From positions 24,809 through 31,785 of the forward strand of contig NZ_KL585385.1 in NCBI RefSeq assembly GCF_000721935.1: DNA of 6,977 bases, in the 5' to 3' direction. The notes beneath the pieces are model-generated. The model ran no database searches, had not been told where the DNA came from, and was given only the letters and a program-made list of their open reading frames with translations. The position numbers were made by a program, and so were the translations under genes. Shown here piece after piece: positions 1-5,651 of the stretch. The DNA is from Streptomyces sp. NRRL WC-3549 (GTDB taxonomy: Bacteria; Actinomycetota; Actinomycetes; Streptomycetales; Streptomycetaceae). Position 1 is the first letter of the stretch, and each line of letters starts with the position of its first letter.

Positions 1-678
1 GACGAGGGCGGCCGGAAGCCTGCCGAACCCGGCGCCGATACGCCCGGGCAGCCTCGGCCAGAGAATGAGAAGGGTGACGGTCAGGAGGCCGATCGCGGGA
101 GCGGCCGGGGTGAACTGCTCGAACCGGGCCGGCAGGGCGAGGACGTTGTCGAGAGCGGAACTCTGCGGCGATCCACCGAGCACGACGTGCAGTTGCGCGA
201 GTGCGATGGCCACGCCGATGCCCGCGAGGGTGCCGTGCACGATGGCAGGACTGACGGCCAGGGCGCTGCGGGCGGCCTTCAGGGAACCGAGCAGGATCTG
301 CAGGAGTCCGGCGCCGACGGTGATCGCACAGGTGGTGCGCCAGCCGTAGAGCTGGATCAACTCGGCTGTCACGACGGTCAGTCCGGCCGATGGGCCACTG
401 ACCTGGAGAGGGGTGCCCCCGAGCAGGCCGGCCACGACACCGCCGATGACGGCGGAGACCAGGCCGGCGGCGAGGGGCGCGTCCATGGCGACTGCGAGTC
501 CCAGCGACATGGGGACCGCGATCAGGAAGACCGTGATCGACGCCGACAGATCGGCGCCCGAGACGGGGAAGCGGCGACCGCCGGGAGGCGGGCTGTGGGG
601 ACGCTTGAAACCCGAGGCGCGAGGTGGGCGCCACATACGGGACGAACGGTCATTGCGGGAAGGGGTGCAGGCAGACAT
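1..678 (-). CDS. SulP-family inorganic anion transporter, N-terminal part (C-terminus beyond the left edge)
   Basis: The minus-strand frame is open from the ATG at 678 to the window edge (226 codons seen). After a basic, proline-rich cytoplasmic N-terminus of about 40 residues come hydrophobic segments at roughly 43-65, 68-88, 95-110, 116-133 and 143-168. The block at 55-100 (AVPMSLGLAVAMDAPLAAG, then LLGGTPLQVSGPSAGLTVV) is the hallmark of the SulP/SLC26 transporter domain. Members move sulfate, bicarbonate or other anions across the cytoplasmic membrane. Actinobacterial members often carry a C-terminal STAS or carbonic-anhydrase domain, which cannot be checked here, so the substrate is open. 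The start is supported by a strong GGAGGA ribosome site (minus strand, 693-688) 9 nt before the ATG; a second ATG at codon 15 has no such site. The gene is transcribed divergently from the deacetylase gene. Confidence 0.9.
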   Translation of the reverse strand, partial: MSACTPSRNDRSSRMWRPPRASGFKRPHSPPPGGRRFPVSGADLSASITVFLIAVPMSLGLAVAMDAPLAAGLVSAVIGGVVAGLLGGTPLQVSGPSAGLTVVTAELIQLYGWRTTCAITVGAGLLQILLGSLKAARSALAVSPAIVHGTLAGIGVAIALAQLHVVLGGSPQSSALDNVLALPARFEQFTPAAPAIGLLTVTLLILWPRLPGRIGAGFGRLPAALV

Positions 679-687
679 GTTCCCGTC

Positions 688-693
688 TCCTCC
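688..693 (-). promoter_or_regulatory. Ribosome binding site of the SulP gene
   Basis: On the minus strand GGAGGA lies 9 nt before the ATG at 678, within GGAGGAGACGGGAACATG. It is a near-perfect match to the 16S anti-SD and decides the start. Confidence 0.75.
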
Positions 694-964
694 GGGGCTG
701 GGCGGTCGCGGAATGTGGATGGTGCGGCCATGGATCACGGCGTGCCGCGATGGGGTCCGGATCAACTTTGGGTAAACAAATCGTAATGGAGAGTAAAGAG
801 GGGTGTCCATGTTTTCGAGCAAATAGAGGATTGTGTCATCCGTTCAAGTGAATAAGCATCTTTTCCTCATGCTTGTCGTACTTATTCCTTGGCTTGCGTG
901 CGACGTTGACCGCGCCGTGTCGGCACTGCAACGCACGAACTCCTGCGAGGAAGAGGGTGGACGG
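694..964. promoter_or_regulatory. Divergent intergenic region with an AT-rich core
   Basis: This region lies between the divergent SulP and deacetylase starts and must hold both promoters. Bases about 765-895 are clearly AT-richer than the rest of the window. On the minus strand TTGAAC followed 16 nt later by TATTTG (within 847-820) is a possible housekeeping promoter for SulP. On the plus strand no clean -35/-10 pair stands out. Inverted repeats occur here: GAATAAG (850-856) with CTTATTC (881-887), and overlapping its left arm, AAGCAT (854-859) with ATGCTT (869-874). They could be an operator. The exact promoter assignments are weak. Confidence 0.45.
850..887. repeat. Overlapping inverted repeats, possible operator
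   Basis: The outer arms GAATAAG (850-856) and CTTATTC (881-887) are exact reverse complements 24 nt apart. An inner pair, AAGCAT (854-859) and ATGCTT (869-874), can form a 6-bp stem with a 9-nt loop and shares bases 854-856 with the outer left arm. The repeats lie 78 nt or more upstream of the deacetylase start in an AT-rich stretch. I do not recognise the recognition sequence of a particular regulator. Confidence 0.35.
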
Positions 965-2275
965 ATGATGGCCGCCACGAAGAGGATCGCTCTGGGCGCC
1001 GTGGCAACCGCACTGGTCGCGGGGCTGGCGGGCTGCTCGGGGGCCGGTACGGGGGGCGTCGGCTCGGGAGCCGGCAAGAAGGCGGCACCCAGCACCGAGG
1101 AACGGTCTCCCGCGGCAGCGCCCAAAGGGGCGGTCAAGCTCATCGGCGACGGCTCCACAGCCTTCACCGGAGCTCAACCGAAGCTTCCGGTGGCCCGGAA
1201 GCTGAAGCCCGGCCAGAAACCTCCGCAGTTCGTCGTGTTCTCCTGGGACGGCGCAGGGGAGGACAGTCAGAAACTCTTCTCGCATTTCCGCGAAGTCGCC
1301 AAGAAGTACGACGCGAACATGACGTACTTCCTCAGTGGTGTCTATCTCCTCCCGGAAGAGAAGAAGGCGCTCTACGACCCGCCCCAGCACTCGGCCGGCC
1401 GGTCCGACATCGGCTTCAACGACACCGAGGGAATCCACGACACACTGACCGAGCTCCGGGCCGCCTGGCTGGACGGCAACGAGATCGGCACCCACTTCAA
1501 CGGCCACTTCTGCGGCCCGGACGGCGGTGTCGGCACCTGGTCGGTCGAGGAGTGGAAGAGCGAGATCGGCCAAGCCAAGTCGTTCGTCCAGAACTGGAAG
1601 ACGAACGCCCCCGCCCTCAAGGGAGAAGCGCCTCTGCCCTTCGACTACGACAAGGAACTGGTCGGGGCCCGCACCCCCTGCCTGGAGGGCCAGAAGAACA
1701 TGATCGCGGCAGCCCGGACGATGGGCTTCCGTTACGACTCGAGCGGCGTCGGCAACCAGGTGTGGCCCAAGAAGAAGAACGGTCTGTGGGACCTGTCCCT
1801 CCAGCTCGTGCCGGTGCCGGGTCGCGCTTTCGAAACACTGTCGATGGACTACAACTTCATGTTCAACCAGTCCGGAACGACTCAGGGCGACCCGGACCAG
1901 CACGCCTACTGGGGCAACCAGATGAGGGACGGGCTGCTCCAGGCGTTCGACCGCGCCTACAACGGAAACCGTGCTCCCCTGATCATCGGCAACCACTTCG
2001 AGTCATGGAACGGCGGCACCTACATGCGCGCCATCGAGGAGACGATCAAGAACGTGTGCGTCCGGAAGGACGTCCGCTGCGTCTCCTTCCGGCAGCTCGC
2101 CGACTGGCTGGACGCTCAGGACCCGGCGACACTCGCCGAACTGGGCACGCTGAAGGTGGGACAGAAGCCCGAGCAGGGGTGGTCGGCCTTCCTCGGTGCC
2201 GCCCCGAAGACGGCCACGGGCAGTCCCGTGCCGGCGGGCCCCAAGGGCGAGGAGGCCGACCGGAGCGGGAAGTAG
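965..2275 (+). CDS. Secreted lipoprotein with an atypical NodB-type polysaccharide deacetylase domain
   Basis: The 436-residue product begins with a lipoprotein signal peptide: basic MMAATKR, a hydrophobic core, then lipobox L21-A-G-C24. A Gly/Ala/Pro/Lys-rich linker (about 25-85) should hold the domain off the membrane. The catalytic domain (about 88-385) keeps NodB landmarks: WDG with D95 as likely metal aspartate, H177-x3-H181 as metal histidines, R236-T-P238 as motif 3, D295 near motif 4, and GNH344 as the motif 5 histidine. The family removes acetyl groups from cell-wall or exopolysaccharides outside the membrane. The usual TFDDG motif reads FSWDG, so the first Asp, normally the general base, is Trp94; activity is therefore uncertain. 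The start at 965 follows GAGGG (953-957) by 7 nt. The frame stays open back to a GTG at 833, but that extension has un-Streptomyces-like codons. The gene is convergent with the ATPase gene 58 bp downstream. Confidence 0.82.
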   Translation: MMAATKRIALGAVATALVAGLAGCSGAGTGGVGSGAGKKAAPSTEERSPAAAPKGAVKLIGDGSTAFTGAQPKLPVARKLKPGQKPPQFVVFSWDGAGEDSQKLFSHFREVAKKYDANMTYFLSGVYLLPEEKKALYDPPQHSAGRSDIGFNDTEGIHDTLTELRAAWLDGNEIGTHFNGHFCGPDGGVGTWSVEEWKSEIGQAKSFVQNWKTNAPALKGEAPLPFDYDKELVGARTPCLEGQKNMIAAARTMGFRYDSSGVGNQVWPKKKNGLWDLSLQLVPVPGRAFETLSMDYNFMFNQSGTTQGDPDQHAYWGNQMRDGLLQAFDRAYNGNRAPLIIGNHFESWNGGTYMRAIEETIKNVCVRKDVRCVSFRQLADWLDAQDPATLAELGTLKVGQKPEQGWSAFLGAAPKTATGSPVPAGPKGEEADRSGK

Positions 2276-2302
2276 CCGGCGTCCCTTCGGGCTCCGGCCG
2301 GC
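2275..2302. terminator. Possible bidirectional hairpin terminator between convergent genes
   Basis: GCCGGC (2275-2280) can pair with GCCGGC (2297-2302), and the interior contains a C(UUCG)G-type mini-hairpin (2284-2291). It sits in the 58-bp gap between the two convergent stop codons. There is no U-tract, which is common for Streptomyces, and the stem is short and interrupted, so the call is tentative. Confidence 0.35.
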
Positions 2303-2333
2303 CTCGCCACCCCCCGGGGAAGCGCCCCGCCTG

Positions 2334-3329
2334 TCAGACGGGCTGAGCGGCACTCGCCTCCATGAGGTGCTCGGCGAGCACGAACGAGGGGTCGACCTGA
2401 GCAGCCAGGTCGGCCCCCGTCTTCTCGTTGCCCCAGCTCTCCGCGTTCTTCAGGTGGAAATGCACCATCTGTCGCGTGTAACGCTCCCAGTCGCGCTGCT
2501 CATACGAGTCCTCCGCGGTGTTCTGCAGGGCCTGCAGTGCCATCCGGTTGTCTGCTTCGAGCAGTTCGAAAGGCGCGGGCCTGCCCTTCTCCATGGTCCG
2601 CACCCAGTTCGACTGCCCGATGCCCACCAGCAGATCGTCGCCGACCTCGGCGCGCAGGAAGTCGAGGTCCTCCTGGCCCTGGACCTTGTTGCCGACCACC
2701 TTCAGGGCGACGCCGAAGTCCCGGGCGTACTCCTTGTACTGCCGGTAGACGGAGACGCCCTTCCGTGTCGGTTCGGCGACGAGGAAGGTCATGTCGAAGC
2801 GGGTGAACATTCCCGAGGCGAACGAGTCGGATCCTGCGGTCATGTCGACCACCACGTACTCGTCGGGGCCGTCGACGAGGTGGTTGAGGCAGAGCTCCAC
2901 CGCGCCGACCTTGGAGTGGTAGCAGGCCACTCCGAGATCCGACTCCGTGAACGGGCCGGTAGCCATGAGCCTGATCTCCCCGTCATCGAGCCGGACGGTG
3001 CGCGCGCAGGCGTCGAAGACGGGATTGTCCTCGCCGAGGCGCAGCAGCCGTGACCCTTCTCCCGGAGGTGTCGTCTTGATCATCGTCTCGGAGGACGCGA
3101 TGCGGGGGTTGCTGCCGCGCAGGTAGTCCTTGATGAGCGGCAGGTGGGAGCCCATGGCGGGCAGCGCCGCGGCCTGCGCATCGTCGAGGCCCAGTGCGAC
3201 CCCGAGGTGCTGGTTGATGTCGGCGTCGACCGCGATGACGGGAGCTTCGTTGGCCGCGAGGTGTCGGATGAAAAGCGAGGACAGTGTGGTCTTGCCACTG
3301 CCGCCCTTGCCTACGAAAGCGATCTTCAT
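2334..3329 (-). CDS. MinD/CooC-like deviant Walker ATPase of unknown client
   Basis: The 331-residue product opens with MKIAFVGKGGSGKTT, a deviant Walker A motif with both signature lysine K8 and P-loop lysine K13. DADIN (35-39) matches the switch I segment of the SIMIBI class, and YVVVDMTAG (158-166, D162) is the Walker B/switch II segment. LVAEPT (183-188) and GNKV (213-216) match the later core strands and the base-recognition loop of CooC/MinD/NifH relatives. It is a soluble ATP-dependent switch, expected to dimerise. Relatives mature metalloenzymes or position proteins. No CxC metal motif of CooC is present (isolated C108, C135, C147), so nickel delivery is not supported. A GTG at 3335 is in frame, but the ATG at 3329 starts the conserved fold, is preceded by AGGTGA, and lies 8 nt after TACCCT. 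It is divergent from the Fic-like gene and convergent with the deacetylase. Confidence 0.85.
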   Translation of the reverse strand: MKIAFVGKGGSGKTTLSSLFIRHLAANEAPVIAVDADINQHLGVALGLDDAQAAALPAMGSHLPLIKDYLRGSNPRIASSETMIKTTPPGEGSRLLRLGEDNPVFDACARTVRLDDGEIRLMATGPFTESDLGVACYHSKVGAVELCLNHLVDGPDEYVVVDMTAGSDSFASGMFTRFDMTFLVAEPTRKGVSVYRQYKEYARDFGVALKVVGNKVQGQEDLDFLRAEVGDDLLVGIGQSNWVRTMEKGRPAPFELLEADNRMALQALQNTAEDSYEQRDWERYTRQMVHFHLKNAESWGNEKTGADLAAQVDPSFVLAEHLMEASAAQPV

Positions 3330-3337
3330 GTTCACCT

Positions 3338-3343
3338 AGGGTA
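3338..3343 (-). promoter_or_regulatory. -10-like box TACCCT of the ATPase gene
   Basis: On the minus strand TACCCT fits the actinobacterial TANNNT -10 consensus and ends 8 nt before the ATG at 3329. Transcription would start within about 3 nt of the start codon, giving a leaderless or nearly leaderless mRNA. No convincing -35 is seen. The AGGTGA overlapping this spacing could instead act as a short-spaced ribosome site. Confidence 0.4.
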
Positions 3344-3417
3344 GCCGCTTCATTGCTGTGCGCAGTCGATGTTCGTGAAGAAGGCCACTCCCGGGCGGTA
3401 CGGAGGTATGGGGCGCG

Positions 3418-3423
3418 TAGCCT
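3418..3423 (+). promoter_or_regulatory. -10-like box TAGCCT of the Fic-like gene
   Basis: TAGCCT fits TANNNT and ends 8 nt before the ATG at 3432. No Shine-Dalgarno sequence lies in front of that ATG, consistent with a leaderless mRNA. The only strong GGAGG (3402-3406) is 1 nt before another in-frame ATG (3408), too close to serve it and too far (25 nt) to serve 3432. Confidence 0.4.
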
Positions 3424-3431
3424 TCCTACCT

Positions 3432-4256
3432 ATGAGTACGACTCCCCCCGACCCGCTCGCCGCGCTGGGCTCCCTGCCTGGTGTGACTGACGCGGTGGAC
3501 TCCGTACGCAAGGCTGTGGACCGGGTCTACGGTCACCGGGTCATGCGACGGCGCAGCAGCGAGGTGACTGCTGAGGCGGCTCTGCGCGGCGCGCGCGGGT
3601 CGGCGGCGCTCTCGGATGCCGACTGGAATCTCGAGGAGGTGCGCCGACGCACGGACTTCAGCGGTGAGGAGGACGCGCGCACCGTCGGCGCCGCTCTGAG
3701 GCTGACCGCGGAGGCGGGTCAGCTTCTCTCCGTCTGGAGGCAGTCGCCGCTGCGGGTTCTGGCGCGGTTGCACTTGGTGGCGGCCGGCGGCGCGGCTCCC
3801 GATGACGCCGTTGGGCGGCCGCGCTTCGCGGACGAGCCGGTTGAGGAGCCGCTGATCGAGGCGCCCCTTCCGGGCGCGGATGAGGTGGCGGGCAGGCTTG
3901 AAGGGCTGTCGCACCTCATTCTCACCGGGAGTGCGGCACCCGCCCTGGTGACGGCTGCGGTCGTGCACGGGGAGCTGCTCGCGCTGCGCCCCTTCGGAAC
4001 GCACAACGGCCTGGTCGCGCGGACCGCCGAGCGCATCGTGCTGATCGGCAGCGGCCTCGACCCGAAGTCCATCTGCCCTGCCGAAGTGGGGCACGCCGAG
4101 CAGGGGCGGGCGGCTTACGCCGAGGCCTTCGAGGGCTATCTGTCGGGCAAGCCCGAGGGGATGGCCGCCTGGATCGCGCACTGCGGGCGCGCGGTCGAAC
4201 TGGGCGTCAGGGAGTCGACGGCCGTGTGCGAGGCCTTGCAGCGGGGGGCGGCGTAA
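3432..4256 (+). CDS. Fic-like protein with a degenerate Fic motif
   Basis: The 274-residue product is mostly helical and soluble, with no signal peptide or membrane segment. Residues 186-197 (RPFGTHNGLVAR) align with the Fic core HPFx(D/E)GNGRxxR. Pro187, Phe188, Asn192, Gly193 and Arg197 are kept, while the catalytic His is Arg186, the Mg-binding acid is Thr190 and the anion-hole Gly/Arg are His191/Leu194. Residues 47-60 (AEAALRGARGSAAL) resemble the N-terminal helix region that in Fic proteins carries the inhibitory or SSxIEG-like segment. Active Fic enzymes transfer AMP or similar groups to hydroxyl side chains; this one probably cannot by that mechanism. I recall Streptomyces homologues labelled 'oxidoreductase', for which I see no cofactor motif. 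The start at 3432 was chosen over in-frame ATGs at 3369 and 3408 because of the -10 spacing and because the upstream residues look unconserved in character. Confidence 0.78.
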   Translation: MSTTPPDPLAALGSLPGVTDAVDSVRKAVDRVYGHRVMRRRSSEVTAEAALRGARGSAALSDADWNLEEVRRRTDFSGEEDARTVGAALRLTAEAGQLLSVWRQSPLRVLARLHLVAAGGAAPDDAVGRPRFADEPVEEPLIEAPLPGADEVAGRLEGLSHLILTGSAAPALVTAAVVHGELLALRPFGTHNGLVARTAERIVLIGSGLDPKSICPAEVGHAEQGRAAYAEAFEGYLSGKPEGMAAWIAHCGRAVELGVRESTAVCEALQRGAA

Positions 4257-4301
4257 GCCTTTCCCCCAGTGGGGCGCCCGCTTGTGGACACGCGGGAGAA
4301 G

Positions 4302-4330
4302 TGCGGCGGTACCGGTCCGGTACCGCCGCA
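4302..4330. terminator. Perfect inverted repeat, terminator of the Fic-like gene
   Basis: Arms of 14 nt (4302-4315 TGCGGCGGTACCGG and its exact reverse complement 4317-4330) flank one base, giving a stem of about 13 bp with a minimal loop. It lies 45 nt after the Fic-like stop codon. There is no U-tract, as in many Streptomyces terminators. Being symmetrical, it could also stop minus-strand transcripts arriving from the HAD gene. Confidence 0.7.
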
Positions 4331-4625
4331 GGCATGTCCGCCGAGTTACCAAGCGTCCTCGGAATGTGCCCATCAGGCCGGTTCATGGCCCGTCACCTGG
4401 TGCGGCCGGCCCGTAATCGACGGGTCGACGTCGCGTGGGTGCTCGGTTTTCATGCGCGGTCCGTGGGGCCGTTGGTGCGGATGAAGGTCGTCCTCTCGGA
4501 TGTCCTTGGTCTCGCGGGCCGTTGATTCTTTTGTACTCCCCGAGCCGCGGCAACGGAAGGCCCGGCCCAGTTCCTTTACTTTTACGTCTGAACGAGGATG
4601 ATTCGGACGCTGTCGCCCTGGCTTT
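4331..4625. other. Intergenic stretch between convergent genes, no gene supported
   Basis: About 295 bp separate the terminator hairpin from the HAD stop codon. Possible ORFs here are antisense shadows or lack ribosome sites, for example a 26-codon minus-strand frame from 4453 to 4373. An imperfect inverted repeat, CCGTTG (4519-4524) with CAACGG (4551-4556), surrounds an AT-richer core (TTCTTTTGTACT, 4526-4537) and may be part of the HAD terminator. A second AT-richer run lies at 4569-4590. I see no tRNA, CRISPR or mobile-element signature. Confidence 0.5.
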
Positions 4626-5465
4626 TCAGGCGCTGAGCCGGGAAGTGCGGCGGCGGCCGGCGTACCAGACGATTCCTGCCGCCAGTGCTGCCGCACCCAC
4701 CGCCGCGGCAGCGGCGAGGGCGGGGCGCGGCGGCATCGAGAAGACGGGCAGCCGCTGCTTGAGGCGGACCGGGCGGTCGAAGACGAGAATCGGCCATTCC
4801 CGGAGGGTTGCCTCACGCCTCAGCGCCCGATCCGGATTGACCGCGTGCGGGTAGCCGACCGACTCCAGCATCGGTACGTCCGTCGCCGAGTCGCTGTACG
4901 CGTAGCACCGCGAAAGGTCGTAGCCCTCGGACACGGCGAGCGCCTTCACCGCTTCGGCCTTGGTCGGCCCGTACGCGTAGTACTCCACCTCGCCGGTGAA
5001 ACAGCCGTCGTCGCCGACGACCATGCGGGTGGCGACCACCCGGTCGGCGCCGAGGAGTTCGCCGATCGGCTCGACGACTTCGGCGCCGGAGGTCGATACG
5101 ATGACCACATCGCGTCCGGCGGTGTGATGTTCTTCGATGAGGGTGGCTGCCTCGTCGTAGATGATCGGGTCGATCAGGTCGTGGAGGGTTTCGGCGACCA
5201 GTTCCTTGACCTGCTGGACGTTCCACCCCTTGCAGAGTGCCGAGAGGTATTCACGCATCCTCTCCATCTGATCGTGATCGGCGCCCCCGGCGAGGAACAC
5301 GAACTGCGTGTATGCGGTCCGCAGTACGGCTCGGCGGTTGATCAGCCCGCCTTGGTAGAAGGACTTGCTGAAGGCGAGGGTCGATGACTTCGCAATGACC
5401 GTCTTGTCCAGGTCAAAGAAGGCTGCTGTGCGCGGTGAGAAGCAGTTTTCCACAAAGGTGAGCAT
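4626..5465 (-). CDS. HAD-IB family phosphatase with C-terminal membrane segment (SerB-like)
   Basis: The 279-residue product has all four HAD motifs: FFDLDKT (nucleophile D18, acid D20), motif II VIVSTSG (S124-T125), motif III lysine K169 in GPTKAEAV, and motif IV SDSATD (D192, D196). A helical cap lies between motifs I and II (about 30-115), as in phosphoserine-phosphatase-like HAD-IB enzymes. The substrate is probably a small phosphomonoester; the sequence does not say which. Residues 248-269 (alanine/valine-rich, ending AAGIVWYAG) form a single hydrophobic helix followed by RRRTSR, so the enzyme is likely tail-anchored. From memory, Streptomyces homologues are annotated 'inhibition of morphological differentiation protein' and the mycobacterial counterpart is Rv3661; both are unverified. 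The ATG at 5465 has only a weak GGCGGG-type ribosome site, inside a possible hairpin. It is divergent from the 6C RNA and ssd. Confidence 0.85.
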   Translation of the reverse strand: MLTFVENCFSPRTAAFFDLDKTVIAKSSTLAFSKSFYQGGLINRRAVLRTAYTQFVFLAGGADHDQMERMREYLSALCKGWNVQQVKELVAETLHDLIDPIIYDEAATLIEEHHTAGRDVVIVSTSGAEVVEPIGELLGADRVVATRMVVGDDGCFTGEVEYYAYGPTKAEAVKALAVSEGYDLSRCYAYSDSATDVPMLESVGYPHAVNPDRALRREATLREWPILVFDRPVRLKQRLPVFSMPPRPALAAAAAVGAAALAAGIVWYAGRRRTSRLSA

Positions 5466-5469
5466 AAGG

Positions 5470-5499
5470 GCCCGCCATTCGGCGTAAACCCCGGCGGGC
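5470..5499 (-). promoter_or_regulatory. Leader hairpin over the HAD ribosome-site region
   Basis: In the minus-strand transcript GCCCGCC (5499-5493) can pair with GGCGGGC (5476-5470), which includes the only G-rich sequence before the ATG at 5465. A smaller alternative hairpin, CGCC-GAAU-GGCG (5484-5473), uses the same G-rich arm. Either would mask the ribosome site. Regulation through it is inference. Confidence 0.35.
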
Positions 5500-5503
5500 G
5501 GGT

Positions 5504-5532
5504 TTGCCTGAGAAGGCGCTCGGGTACACCAT
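5504..5532 (+). promoter_or_regulatory. Candidate promoter for the 6C RNA
   Basis: TTGCCT (5504-5509, 4 of 6 to TTGACA) is followed after 17 nt by CACCAT (5527-5532), a loose match to TANNNT. Initiation would fall near 5539, giving an RNA of about 100-110 nt through the second hairpin. The match is modest. Confidence 0.3.
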
Positions 5533-5544
5533 GGAAGTCACGGA

Positions 5545-5640
5545 TCGTTCGCGACCGTGCTAACCCCGGTCCGACTCCTCCCCCCCCCGAGTCGGCCGTG
5601 GGGACGACCCCCGCTCTCCCCCCCGGCGGGGGTCGTCGCA
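5545..5640 (+). ncRNA. 6C small RNA (actinobacterial; tandem C-loop hairpins)
   Basis: Two stem-loops stand side by side. Hairpin 1 pairs CCGACTC (5571-5577) with GAGTCGG (5589-5595) and can be extended by GG/CC (5568-5569/5596-5597) and CCCC/GGGG (5564-5567/5600-5603); its 11-nt loop (5578-5588) ends in nine consecutive C. Hairpin 2 is a perfect 12-bp stem, 5603-5614 with 5626-5637, and its 11-nt loop (5615-5625) holds seven consecutive C. Two adjacent hairpins with six or more C in the loops define the 6C RNA family of Actinobacteria. The place also fits: between divergent ssd and HAD genes and on the ssd strand, as I recall for B11 in M. tuberculosis and for scr3559 in S. coelicolor. Mycobacterial 6C is reported to bind G-rich mRNA sites through its loops. 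The ends are uncertain; a small hairpin GCATG-TCCG-CATGC (5638-5651) may belong to the 3' end. Confidence 0.88.
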
Positions 5641-5651
5641 TGTCCGCATGC

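Noticed and set aside
187..786. 199-codon plus-strand frame
   Set aside because: It is antisense to the SulP gene, which shows the SulP signature and a strong ribosome site; the plus-strand product is low-complexity Gly/Arg/Asp sequence.
836..1996. 386-codon open frame on the minus strand
   Set aside because: It lies antisense to the deacetylase, whose signal peptide and NodB motifs are clear. Its own translation has no recognisable domain; long antisense frames are usual at this G+C content.
2196..3053. 285-codon plus-strand frame
   Set aside because: It is antisense to the ATPase gene and begins inside the deacetylase gene; no family features.
2334..3329. Assignment of the ATPase as CooC nickel-insertion protein or ArsA arsenite pump
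   Set aside because: The metal-binding CxC motif and arsenite cysteines are not evident, and no CODH or ars genes are nearby.
4283..4291. DnaA-box-like TGTGGACAC on the plus strand
   Set aside because: Reverse complement GTGTCCACA is 8 of 9, but the mismatch falls outside the accepted consensus and the site lies just after a stop codon, so chance is likely.
3426..4373. 315-codon minus-strand frame
   Set aside because: It is antisense to the Fic-like gene, Arg/Pro-rich, and crosses the strong hairpin at 4302-4330.
4373..4453. 26-residue minus-strand ORF (MKTEHPRDV...)
   Set aside because: No ribosome site or promoter, and no way to show conservation from this window.
5580..5624. Homopolymer C runs read as sequencing artefact or CRISPR/repeat
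   Set aside because: Both runs are framed by precise stems and match the 6C loop definition; there is no repeat-spacer periodicity.
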